Positions 8,901 to 16,183 of a stretch of DNA of 27,017 nt are shown here, one piece after another. Source of the stretch: Nostoc sp. CHAB 5834 (lineage in GTDB: Bacteria; Cyanobacteriota; Cyanobacteriia; Cyanobacteriales; Nostocaceae); assembly GCA_020829485.1 (NCBI GenBank), contig JAIVFU010000085.1, positions 1 through 27,017 of the forward strand, given 5' to 3'. The first letter of the stretch is position 1; the number at the start of each line of letters is the position of its first letter. Position numbers and translations under genes: made by a program. The notes beneath the pieces are model-generated. The model was not told the origin of the DNA and did no database searches. It saw only the letters and a program-made list of their open reading frames with translations.

Positions 8901-9014
8901 CGCAATTGGTTCTTGTTGGGCGTACTTGAGCGCGTCAAGCTGGGCTTGCAAGGTTTCTATAGCTCGAAGCGCCTGCTTGATTGGGGATGGAGACTGTGCT
9001 TGGTCGGAATTCAT
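5994..9014 (-). CDS. Polyketide synthase KS-AT-like-ACP, predicted non-elongating module
   Basis: A 1006-residue type I PKS module. A short N-terminal helix (residues 1-33) is probably a docking helix for the upstream PKS. The KS runs from about 34 to 460 with the nucleophile Cys208 (DTSCSSS) and His383 (NIGHLEP), but the HGTGT motif is VQGTST, so the second catalytic His is Gln343. The AT-like part (about 560-850) has GYGVGE in place of GHSxGE, with Gly656 where the nucleophile Ser should be, PDTGSE in place of GQGS, and lacks 76 residues including the HAFH specificity motif present in the neighbouring AT. The ACP near the C-terminus keeps YGLDSV. There is no KR, DH or ER. AAGGT precedes the ATG. 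KS domains lacking the HGTGT His are known in trans-AT systems as non-elongating; the paired AT loss fits a relay role. Start is 11 bases behind the upstream PKS stop. Confidence 0.9.
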   Translation of the reverse strand: MNSDQAQSPSPIKQALRAIETLQAQLDALKYAQQEPIAIIGTGCRFPGGAENPEAFWRLLRDGVDAITEVPADRWDLEKYYNPEPDMPGKVCTREGGFLTGVDTFNPEFFGISAREAASTDPQQRLLLEVSWEALENAGQVPEHLYNTSTGTFIGIYLNDYSKVMSSIGDVSNIDAFSAIGNSLSIAAGRLSYFFGLKGPSMAVDTSCSSSLVSVHLACQSLRLKECNLALAGGVGLNLVPDTSIALSRTRMLNSDGRCKTFDAAANGFVKGEGCGIVVLKRLSDALADGDNILALIRGSAVNHNGRSSSLISPNGLSQQAVIRQALENGGVEPAQVDYVEVQGTSTSVGEPIEVAALEAVYGKNRPEDKPLVIGSVKTNIGHLEPASGIASLIKVVLALQHGEIPAHLHFKQPNPHINWNELPLKVPAQRMPWPITEKRRLAGVSAFGFSGTNAHVVVQEAPVSKSIERTIERTLHLLTLSAKTDEALVQLAERYEKHLANNPDLALGDICFSANTGRSHFQYRLSAIASSSAELYEKLTAFSAGQKTVGLFHGKVTDSPKIAFLFPDTGSEYVGMARQFYETQPQFWQAFDRCNEILRFSLKCSLVEILYPESTTSSLLKEPVYKQPALFAIEYALFQLWKSWGIEPTAVMGYGVGEFVAACVAEVFSLEDSLKLIVQRGHLMQALPPQGEMVEVFGSENQGILKEVTYSQPQIPLVSHLTGELATTEIATPLYWSRQAQQPLKVAAAIDNLAQQGYEIFVEVGPKATFVDCLPNVEKLWLSTLNPGKDDWQQILESLASLYARGVKVDWLGFDRDYSRQNVELPTYPWQRKRYWFEPNHNGHKKVDSSQNNGFLAQADNQHLIEQLEMSGELSKEELNLLPKLLGLLTKQHEFVGKTQPKQETPISVVQEINAQSLAVADIQVWLTNQIANDLGVKPDEINIQVPFDSYGLDSVLAIAIASAGKEFLGIDMSPLLLVHYPTIESLSQHLAKELEASDSEIFEI

Positions 9015-9025
9015 ACTTATTACCT

Positions 9026-10147
9026 TTAATACCTCATGCTTGCTAATTTGCTCAGTAGTAATGCTTCAGCTTCACTGTCTGATAAATCGTCAAAATTTGA
9101 TTCAGGGATAATTTGCTCTGCAACTTTGCTCTCAATCACATCAGATGTTGAAAGCATTTCCCCAGCTAAATAGTCAACTAACGTTGCCACTGTGGGATAG
9201 TCAAAAACTAAGGATGCAGAAATTGAACATTCCAAGCTGGTTTGGAGGCGATTTTTTAACTCCACAGCCATCAAGGAATCCATACCCAGGTCTGTAAAAC
9301 CTTGGTATATGTCTATTTCTTCAGGTGATTTCAAATCTAAGACTTTGGCAATTAAGGAGCGAACGTGAGTTAATAATAGCGATCGCTTTTCTTTAACAGA
9401 AGCTGCTTCTAATTGTTCGAGAAACTGAGATTTTGCAGTTTGTGCTGGCTCTACCTGTGAAGCAAATACCTCAAGGAAGGGAAACTCTAAATTTGGTGGC
9501 AGTTGTCCCAAGAATTTAGCCCAGTCTACTGGTAGCACCCCTACCTGAGCGACATCCTGAGTTAAAATATCCTGCAATATCTGCAATCCTGGCTCTAGCC
9601 CAATTGTACTTATACCCTGCTCTGCCCAACGCGCTTGTTCTCGGCTGCTCAAAGCATCTGCCATTCCAGCATCTCTCCAGGGGCCCCAGTTGATGCTGAC
9701 TGCTGGTAGTCCTAATGCGCGGCGGTGATGCGCCAGCGCGTCCATGAAAGCATTAGCGGCAGCATAGTTTCCCTGTCCGGGGGAACCGAGTAAGGCAGAT
9801 ACAGATGAAAAGCAAACGAAAAAGTCTAGCTCTAAATCTTGAGTCAAAGTATGTAAATTCCATGCTCCAGCTACCTTGGGAGCCATCACTTTGCTAAAAC
9901 TTTCCGTAGTTTGTCCTAGCAGCATTCCATCCTGTAATACTCCAGCAGCATGGATAATACCTCGCAAAGAAGGCATAGAATTTTTCACATCCACCAACAA
10001 CCTACTAACATCATCTCGATTTGAGATGTCGGCTGGAACAACCAGTACTTGCGCTCCCGCCTGCTCTAACTTGTTAATTTCTTGCTGCACTGCTTCGGAA
10101 GCTCCACGCCGTCCTGTAAGCACAAGGTGCTGCGCTCCATTTTCCAC
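9026..10147 (-). CDS. PKS C-terminal part after the frameshift: KR-ACP
   Basis: This is the 3' part of the upstream PKS, in a different frame because of an extra base at 10195-10196. The homologous frame begins there with LITGGLGALGLKVAHWLVEN and passes through the Met at 10147. It carries most of the ketoreductase: GRRG, HAAGVLQDG, the catalytic Ser in FSSVSALLG and Tyr in GNYAAAN. The Asp in VLQDG suggests B-type stereochemistry. It is followed by an ACP with GMDSLMAVELKNRL, and a C-terminal docking tail (DLSDSEAEALLLSKLASM) typical of cyanobacterial PKS subunits. If the frameshift is real, independent translation from internal Met codons would give a broken KR lacking its cofactor-binding loop; if it is a sequencing error this is simply the end of one 1611-residue protein. 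Confidence 0.85.
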   Translation of the reverse strand: MENGAQHLVLTGRRGASEAVQQEINKLEQAGAQVLVVPADISNRDDVSRLLVDVKNSMPSLRGIIHAAGVLQDGMLLGQTTESFSKVMAPKVAGAWNLHTLTQDLELDFFVCFSSVSALLGSPGQGNYAAANAFMDALAHHRRALGLPAVSINWGPWRDAGMADALSSREQARWAEQGISTIGLEPGLQILQDILTQDVAQVGVLPVDWAKFLGQLPPNLEFPFLEVFASQVEPAQTAKSQFLEQLEAASVKEKRSLLLTHVRSLIAKVLDLKSPEEIDIYQGFTDLGMDSLMAVELKNRLQTSLECSISASLVFDYPTVATLVDYLAGEMLSTSDVIESKVAEQIIPESNFDDLSDSEAEALLLSKLASMRY

Positions 10148-13100
10148 CAGCCAGTGAGCAACCTTTAATCCTAATGCTCCTAAACCGCCGGTAATTCAGA
10201 TAGCTGTTATTCTCGCGGATTACCTTTCTGTGGTTAGTTGCAGATGTGCTGGAGGTATGCTGTACTAAACGGGCAACATAGCGATCGCCCTGACGATATG
10301 CTACTTGGTCTTCTTTATCTTGTGCCAACAGTTCCGCCAATAAATTTGACACTTGCTCTTGTGCTGCGGATGGATCTAAATCCAAGCGAGAACAGCGCAG
10401 TTCTGGATGCTCTAGAGCAATCACCCCTCCCAAACCCCACAAAGGAGACTGTTGCACTTGCAGTGGTATTAATGTGCCTACTGCTTGTGCGCCCTGAGTC
10501 ACCAACCACAGACGAGGAGCAATATCACTGTGTCGCGTAAGAGCCTGTACTAGAGATAGGACGCTGCCACAACCTAACACCTGGGACTTCTCTAACTCTG
10601 CTACCGTTAACTCATATCTAGCTGTGTCTAAATTCCATAAGTGGATCACACCTTGTAACTGGCTTTGGCTAGCTGCTTTAACTTCATTCAGCAACCGCTC
10701 AAAATCTGCTGTAGTTGAGGGATTGATAACCCAAGTAGAGTTTCCTTTTGACTGATAAGATTTTCCTGGATAAACCAAAATACAAGAGTTACCTTGTTTT
10801 TGCAGATGTTCAACGAGAGTGTTTCCAACTCCTCCAATGTCAGCCAAAATTAGCCAAATACCGATTTGTGGCTTTTTGTCAACTCCCGTTATCTGTCTTG
10901 CCTTGGGTTGCCACTCAATACTATGGAACCAATCTTCAATCGAGGCGGCTATTGATTGCTGTTTGTGCTGCTTCACCAACGCTTCTAAAAGCTTCGGGAG
11001 AAATTTTTGTTCGTCAGCAGACAGACTCGCTGTCTTAGTAACTTGTTCTGTTAGCTGTTGAATTTCTCCTTGCTGTAGCAGGTGTAACATGGGAGTCTGT
11101 GCAATTTTCACAGCCGTTATTTGTCCCTGAGCAGGCTGATTATCAAAAGATTCCACCCAATAGCGTTGTTCCTGAAAGGGATAAGTAGGTAGTGCTACAC
11201 GCTTACGGTTGTAATCTCGGTCAAATCCCTTCCAGTCAATAGCCACCCCTTGCACATACAATTCTCCCAAACTCTGGAGTAATTGCTGCCAATCAGATTG
11301 CCCTGGGCGCAAGCTGGGTAGCCATAACAGTTTCTCTATTTCTGCTTCAGATAGGCACTGCCTACCCATACCCAACAGTGTTGGCTTGGGGCCAATTTCT
11401 AGTAAGACGTTACACTTCTGCTGTGCTAAAGTTTGCATTCCCTGAGCAAATAGCACAGGTTGCAGCACATGATTACACCAGTACTCAGCATTGGCTACTT
11501 CTTCACTGGCGAATTTTCCAGTGACATTGGAAATTAACTTAATTTGGGGAAGGGAGTAGCTGAGGGTCTTTGCAACTGCTGCAAACTCTTCCATCATTGG
11601 TGTCATTAATGGTGAGTGGAAGGCGTGAGACACCGTTAATGGTTTCGTCTTCACTCCCGATACTGTTAAGGATTGGCATATTGCCTCAACCATCTGGCGG
11701 TTCCCAGAGATCACGACGCTCTGGGGGCCATTGATAGCGGCGATGGATACTGTGTCCTGTTTTGCTAACGAATTATCGGCACAGTAGGGTGCAATCTGTT
11801 CTGCTACTTGTTCAGGGCTAGCCATAACTGCTGCCATCATCCCATTGGCAGGCAGGGCTTGCATCAGTCGTCCCCGTGCAGCGATCAGTTTCAATCCGTC
11901 TTCTAGGCTGAACACACCAGCCACGCAAGCAGCAACGTATTCTCCTACACTATGTCCCATCAACACAGCAGGTTCAATGCCCCAAGACTGCCAGAGTTTG
12001 TACAAGGCATATTCCAGAGCAAACAGTGCTGGTTGAGTGTAGGCAGTTTCATTGAGTAAAATACCTGAACTGTGATTGCTGGGATAAATCACCTCTAAGA
12101 GTGATTTTTGGAGATGGGGACGCAAAATCTCATCGCACTGTTGAAGGGTTTGGCGGAATGTGGGTTGTGTTTCGTACAATTCGCGTCCCATTTCCACGTA
12201 CTGCGAACCCTGTCCAGTGAACAAAAAGGCTATCTTCGGTTGTTTGCGATTAATAACCTGACGAGTTACTAATCCACTAGGCTCTTGTCGGGCAACGAAA
12301 TCACTCAACTGCTGTTGTAATTGCTCCCCAGATTCAGCAGTCACAGCAAGACGATGGTCAAAATGCGATCGCCCCATACTAGCAGTAAAGCAAATATCTG
12401 CCAGAGATAATTCTGGGTGCATTGCAAGATTTGCTTTGTAGCGCTGGGCCAAATCTTGCAATGCCTGTTCGCTTTTTGCCGAAAGACTCAGTAAGTGTAA
12501 AGGACGTTCAAAAGGAGGCAAGGGAGCAGGGAGCAGGGAGAAAGGGGGATGAATACCATCTTTAGAATTTTGAATTTGTAAAGGCGCTTCCTCGACAATG
12601 ATATGGCCATTAGTACCACCAAAACCAAAGGAACTAATACCTGCCAAACGAGGCTCTGTACTCACATTCCAAGGTTGCAGTTCTGTGGGGATCGCAAAAG
12701 ATGTGTCACTCAAGGAAATATATGGATTCAACTGCTTTAAATGCAGATGTGCTGGAATTTGTTTGTGCTGTAATGACAGCACTACTTTGAGTAAGCTAGC
12801 CATCCCAGCCGCAGCTTCCAGATGACCGATATTTGTTTTGACTGAGCCAATCAAACAAGGCTGATCGTTACTGCGTCCCTCTGCCAATACTGCTTTTAGG
12901 GATCTAACTTCAATCGGATCTCCTAATGATGTACCTGTTCCATGAGCTTCTACATAGCTAATTTGCGCTGGCTCCACTCCTGCATTTTCAAGAGCTTGGC
13001 GAATCACAGCCTGTTGGGAAGGGCCATTGGGAGCAGTCAATCCATTACTGAGTCCATCCTGATTGATTGCCGAACCTCGGATGACTCCTTGAATGCGATC

Positions 13101-13862
13101 GCCATCTCTAATTGCATCACTAAGACGCTTCAGCACAACAATACCGCATCCTTCACCACGAACATAACCATCGGCGCTAGCATCAAAGGTCTTACAACGA
13201 CCATCCAATGCCATCATCCGAGCTTGGGAGTAGATAATAGTCTGTTGTGGCGACAACATCAAGCTAACTGCTCCCACCAAGCATAAATCGGACTCTGCAC
13301 TTTGCAAACTCCGACAAGCTAGATGGATCGCTACTAAAGACGAAGAACAGGAAGTTTCAATTGCCAAACTGGGGCCCCGCAGATTGAGCAAATAAGAAAG
13401 GCGATTTGCAGCAATACCAAGTGTATTACCCGTGCCATCGTAGGCATTGATCCGGTCTAAATCCTTAGAAACCACAATTCCATAATCATAGTTACCAATT
13501 CCAATAAAGACTCCTGTCTGACTACCAGAGAGATTGGAAGGTGCAATTCCTGCATTTTCCAAAGCCTCCCAAGCAACTTTCAGAACCACTCTTTGTTGGG
13601 GATCTATGCGTTCTGCCTCGCGGGGCGAAATACCGAAAAAGCTTGGATCAAAACTATCTACTTCTTCGATAAATCCGCCATAACGAGTACTCATCTTTCC
13701 AGGTGTGGCAGGTTCGGGATCGTATAACTTATCTATATCCCATCGTTCTATAGGGACTTCGGATATAGCATCAATGCCGTGATGCAAAAGATCCCAGAAA
13801 GCCTCTGGACTGCTAGCGCCAGGAAAGCGACAGCCAATACCGACAATAGCTATGGGTTCCAT
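10074..13862 (-). CDS. PKS N-terminal part: KS-AT and start of KR, ends out of frame
   Basis: A type I PKS of the cyanobacterial cis-AT kind. KS: GIGCRFPG near the start, nucleophile Cys172 (ETSCSSS), EAHGTGTSLGDP, and TNIGHLEAA, all intact. AT: GQGSQYVEMG, nucleophile Ser638 in GHSVGEY, and VSHAFHS, the HAFH form that is linked to malonyl-CoA use. The KR structural half starts near SIEWQP. The real frame is left at 10195, after NNSYL, and the last about 40 residues to 10074 are out of frame (basic, Ser/Arg rich). GAGGA lies seven bases before the ATG. A 24-residue Pro-rich insertion between KS and AT is encoded by an intergenic-type repeat. The complete gene (9026-13862) would be KS-AT-KR-ACP and would extend the acyl chain by one malonyl unit and reduce it to a beta-hydroxy group. 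Confidence 0.9.
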   Translation of the reverse strand: MEPIAIVGIGCRFPGASSPEAFWDLLHHGIDAISEVPIERWDIDKLYDPEPATPGKMSTRYGGFIEEVDSFDPSFFGISPREAERIDPQQRVVLKVAWEALENAGIAPSNLSGSQTGVFIGIGNYDYGIVVSKDLDRINAYDGTGNTLGIAANRLSYLLNLRGPSLAIETSCSSSLVAIHLACRSLQSAESDLCLVGAVSLMLSPQQTIIYSQARMMALDGRCKTFDASADGYVRGEGCGIVVLKRLSDAIRDGDRIQGVIRGSAINQDGLSNGLTAPNGPSQQAVIRQALENAGVEPAQISYVEAHGTGTSLGDPIEVRSLKAVLAEGRSNDQPCLIGSVKTNIGHLEAAAGMASLLKVVLSLQHKQIPAHLHLKQLNPYISLSDTSFAIPTELQPWNVSTEPRLAGISSFGFGGTNGHIIVEEAPLQIQNSKDGIHPPFSLLPAPLPPFERPLHLLSLSAKSEQALQDLAQRYKANLAMHPELSLADICFTASMGRSHFDHRLAVTAESGEQLQQQLSDFVARQEPSGLVTRQVINRKQPKIAFLFTGQGSQYVEMGRELYETQPTFRQTLQQCDEILRPHLQKSLLEVIYPSNHSSGILLNETAYTQPALFALEYALYKLWQSWGIEPAVLMGHSVGEYVAACVAGVFSLEDGLKLIAARGRLMQALPANGMMAAVMASPEQVAEQIAPYCADNSLAKQDTVSIAAINGPQSVVISGNRQMVEAICQSLTVSGVKTKPLTVSHAFHSPLMTPMMEEFAAVAKTLSYSLPQIKLISNVTGKFASEEVANAEYWCNHVLQPVLFAQGMQTLAQQKCNVLLEIGPKPTLLGMGRQCLSEAEIEKLLWLPSLRPGQSDWQQLLQSLGELYVQGVAIDWKGFDRDYNRKRVALPTYPFQEQRYWVESFDNQPAQGQITAVKIAQTPMLHLLQQGEIQQLTEQVTKTASLSADEQKFLPKLLEALVKQHKQQSIAASIEDWFHSIEWQPKARQITGVDKKPQIGIWLILADIGGVGNTLVEHLQKQGNSCILVYPGKSYQSKGNSTWVINPSTTADFERLLNEVKAASQSQLQGVIHLWNLDTARYELTVAELEKSQVLGCGSVLSLVQALTRHSDIAPRLWLVTQGAQAVGTLIPLQVQQSPLWGLGGVIALEHPELRCSRLDLDPSAAQEQVSNLLAELLAQDKEDQVAYRQGDRYVARLVQHTSSTSATNHRKVIRENNSYLNYRRFRSIRIKGCSLAGGKWSAAPCAYRTAWSFRSSAARN
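10192..10197 (-). other. Single-base frameshift inside the PKS ketoreductase
   Basis: On the minus strand TAT CTG AAT TAC CGG reads SYLNYR, whereas dropping one A gives TAT CTG ATT ACC GGC GGT, SYLITGG, the universal KR cofactor loop. The frame after the site is the downstream KR-ACP. The extra base is in a short AATT run at 10193-10196. It may be a true mutation, a sequencing or assembly error, or, less likely, programmed slippage. Confidence 0.9.
12514..12577 (-). repeat. G-rich plus AATTTTGAATTT repeat inserted in frame in the PKS coding sequence
   Basis: The plus strand has two GGGAGCAGG units then AAAGGGGGA, followed by TTTAGAATTTTGAATTT, both typical of spacer repeats in Nostoc-type genomes. 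Here it is translated on the minus strand as a Pro-rich linker (NSKDGIHPPFSLLPAPLPPF) between the KS and AT domains, where the neighbouring PKS has no such segment. The reading frame is kept. Confidence 0.65.
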
Positions 13863-13919
13863 TAATACGTCCTCAACACTTGTGTATTGCTGCTTTATAT
13901 GCTTAAAGGTGCGATCGCT

Positions 13920-15284
13920 CTAAGCAGTAACAGAGCTAGCGAATTGCTTAAAGGCTATTTGATTACGTTTGACTGCCTTTTGTATCGAGCCTCCCTCAGC
14001 CATCACCCGCATTTCGCGGTTAACTGGCCACAGGTATTCAAGATGACTGAAGAAACGTTTCAAATCATTCAGAAGAGTTTGCTGATACTTGAGATTGACA
14101 TGGAAGCCTTCATGTTCTTGACACAAGCACTTTTCCATCCAATAGAGTGCGTCCTCTTGGGACATTTTATTAAATAGAGGAGATGTCAGCAGGCGATAAT
14201 ACGAAGGCATGAAATTGACATCATCTCGGAATGTGGCTGGTAGCGCCCCAGAGAGTCCGCCCAAAAGCCCTCGTTGTAACAAATAGATAACAGCATTAGA
14301 CAGCAGCTTCTCGTACACTGTTGGGTTGGGGAAATCCTTATACACATCTTGGGCAATGGTTTGAGACATTGTGGTGTGAAAGGATTCATCCAACAAGTGA
14401 TAATAAGATACAGCGATCGGATCAGGGATAAATTCACCTTTTTTATCTAGATCCCTGAACTGTTTGTAGTAGTGGTACTCATATGTTTTTAATGACATAT
14501 TTGCAACCATCCGCACTGAGTAATATTGAGCTGCTAAGAAGGGAGAACTACCCCAATTCAAACTCAAGTATTTAAATGCAGAGGGAGATGCAGTAAGTCC
14601 AGCCAGTCCACCGGTTGTTGTCGGAATTGAGTCACCTTTTTTGTTCAAGTATTGGGAATAGTAGTCGCCCTTACCCGAATGCATCAGTTTGGTGAGAAAG
14701 CGAAAGGTGGAGTTCTGAAGTGCTTCTTTATTGGGAAGTTCTGGTAATTTGGATAGCAGATTATTGTTAGTCTGGTTATTCAACTTTTTATGGAGAGGAT
14801 TACCAAGGGACTCTTTACCCAATAAAGCAATCTTCGTCTTATAACCAATTTTATGGAAAGTGTTGATGTGGTAGCGTTCTTGACTGGTTTCAAAGTCTAG
14901 CTCTTGACACAGAGTTTCATATCCCCCAACGTGAGCAAAAACACCGGATGTGATTTGGTTGTAGAGCATGGTGTTTGCTTCAGCAGATGCAGTATGCTGA
15001 TACTGCCCCACCCAGTAAAGATGGTTAAGAGCTAATTTTTGTGCCTGAGAAGCTTGTTCGTAGAGAGGGGTGCCATACAGAGTAGAAAGCTCGCGATTGC
15101 CCCAGAAATAATTACCGTTGCGGCTATAATCAAAGTTTTTGCCCAAAGCTTCTATTTTCTCAGTGTAGTCAGATTCTTTGTTGTTATGGTATGTTTTATC
15201 AATGACTTGAAAATGCTTTTTTTGTTTGTCCACTGGGACATTTAAAACTTTAGGTTTCTCAGTCAATACATTAGCTGTAGTCAC
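13920..15284 (-). CDS. CylC-like dimetal-carboxylate halogenase
   Basis: A 454-residue protein starting at GTG, with AGGAG seven bases upstream. It shows a ferritin-like metal-ligand pattern in order: Glu102 (SAEANT), Glu136-x-x-His139 (QERYHI), Glu269 near KTYEYH, and Glu300-x-x-His303 (DESFHT). Length and the FAAL-ACP-halogenase-PKS gene order match the CylC family, which in cylindrocyclophane, columbamide and bartoloside pathways chlorinates unactivated carbons of ACP-bound fatty acyl chains. It is therefore likely to act on an acyl chain carried by the ACP encoded 314 bases upstream. It is 57 bases ahead of the PKS gene. Other ferritin-like oxygenases or desaturases are the alternative; the genomic context makes the halogenase much more likely. 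No radical truncation is seen. Confidence 0.78.
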   Translation of the reverse strand: MTTANVLTEKPKVLNVPVDKQKKHFQVIDKTYHNNKESDYTEKIEALGKNFDYSRNGNYFWGNRELSTLYGTPLYEQASQAQKLALNHLYWVGQYQHTASAEANTMLYNQITSGVFAHVGGYETLCQELDFETSQERYHINTFHKIGYKTKIALLGKESLGNPLHKKLNNQTNNNLLSKLPELPNKEALQNSTFRFLTKLMHSGKGDYYSQYLNKKGDSIPTTTGGLAGLTASPSAFKYLSLNWGSSPFLAAQYYSVRMVANMSLKTYEYHYYKQFRDLDKKGEFIPDPIAVSYYHLLDESFHTTMSQTIAQDVYKDFPNPTVYEKLLSNAVIYLLQRGLLGGLSGALPATFRDDVNFMPSYYRLLTSPLFNKMSQEDALYWMEKCLCQEHEGFHVNLKYQQTLLNDLKRFFSHLEYLWPVNREMRVMAEGGSIQKAVKRNQIAFKQFASSVTA

Positions 15285-15598
15285 GATTTTGCTCCTAACA
15301 ATACCTTCGCCAATTTACGAGGGTGAGATGATGATACTTTAACCATTAACTCCCATTACTTTGAGGGTTGGCAAAAACAATCAGTCCTAAAAATTCCTTT
15401 AAGGTTTCTCACAAGGTTTTTTTAACGTATTGACGGCAGGATAAGGGTTTCAGATTCCAAACCACATTTTCATCAAACCGCTTATATATGCTTAGTTTTG
15501 CCGTTTTTGCCAAAATTTATCTAGGCTCTTATTTTGGCAAAGGTATTGCCTAAATAAGGTATTTTCAAGTGAATCAAGCAAGATAGATTTTGAAGTCT
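15285..15598. other. 314-bp spacer between ACP and halogenase genes
   Basis: No coding frame with family similarity is seen. The spacer is AT-rich and holds the 11-bp perfect inverted repeat listed at 15506-15541. It is unusually long compared with the 11-57 base spacers further down the cluster, so it may contain a separate promoter for the halogenase-PKS part. I could not identify a convincing -35/-10 pair. Confidence 0.5.
15506..15541. promoter_or_regulatory. Perfect 11-bp inverted repeat, possible attenuator or operator
   Basis: TTTGCCAAAAT at 15506-15516 pairs with ATTTTGGCAAA at 15531-15541 around a 14-base loop. It lies 58 bases behind the ACP stop. No T-run follows on the minus strand, so it is a weak intrinsic terminator; it could be a regulator site or an RNA-stabilising stem. 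Confidence 0.45.
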
Positions 15599-15886
15599 TC
15601 AATTCAAATCAGCACTCAAATGCTTAATAAGACCTTCGATGGTTGGGTAATCGTAAAGTAAGGTGGGATCAACGTCGTATCCTAACCAATCTCCTAAATC
15701 ACCAGTTAAACCAATCGCTGCGGAAGAATCTAAACCATAGCGGTCAAAAGGAATTGTAATATCAACTTCTTCGGGATCAACTTCTAGCAGTTCACCTAGA
15801 TAAGAGATTGTCCAAGCTTGGATGTCTGCTGCTGTCCGTATCTGATTGGATGCATCGGTTTTGTTAATCTCTGAAACTTTAGACAT
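15599..15886 (-). CDS. Free-standing acyl carrier protein
   Basis: A 95-residue ACP. The phosphopantetheine site is in DRYGLDSSAAIGL; helix II continues with LGDWLG and the end has LLYDYPTIEGLIKHL. The ATG at 15886 is preferred because GGAAG lies eight bases before it; an ATG ten codons upstream (15916) is also open but has a poorer ribosome site. It lies between the ligase fragment and the halogenase, the usual CylA-CylB-CylC type order, so it probably receives a fatty acyl group from an AMP ligase and presents it for halogenation. The acidic ACP at the end of the relay PKS is built in a similar style (FDSYGLDSV), so the two carriers may be related. Confidence 0.88.
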   Translation of the reverse strand: MSKVSEINKTDASNQIRTAADIQAWTISYLGELLEVDPEEVDITIPFDRYGLDSSAAIGLTGDLGDWLGYDVDPTLLYDYPTIEGLIKHLSADLN

Positions 15887-16061
15887 GGTGTTCACTTCCA
15901 GATTCTGCGTTTCCATTGTTTAATCTTTCGTTATGTATTGATGAGGATGTCTACTTTCTGCAATAAGATTGTTAAAAGTTTAATGAGGTAACTTCTTTCG
16001 CCATCTTCTGCTTTTGATGTGAGTCATAAAAGCCGATTCTGTGAAGATGTAAGTTTGTTCA

Positions 16062-16159
16062 TATAGCAGTCCGATTTGATTTCTGAATCACTCCTAGAGA
16101 GAGGGAACAGGGAAAAAACTGTACTGAGTTTTGTTCAAAAATCAAGTAGGAGTCCTATA
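16062..16159. mobile_element. Candidate 98-bp MITE behind the truncated ligase
   Basis: The element begins TATAGCAGTCCGATTTGATTT and ends with a sequence whose reverse complement is TATAGGACTCCTACTTGATTT, giving imperfect terminal inverted repeats of 21 bases with 17 matches. No coding frame is inside; there is a G-rich patch (GGGAACAGGG). It lies 24 bases beyond the premature stop of the ligase gene, so it may mark the recombination that removed the ligase 3' end. Confidence 0.6.
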
Positions 16160-16183
16160 GCTGTTTACCTGCTGTTAGTTATC

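Noticed and set aside
5994..9014. KSQ loading module
   Set aside because: Loading KSQ domains have Gln in place of the active-site Cys. Here the Cys is kept and the Gln is at the HGTGT His, which fits a relay KS.
10192..10197. Programmed frameshift
   Set aside because: There is only a short AATT run, no slippery heptamer with a downstream stem that I could recognise; an indel or error is simpler.
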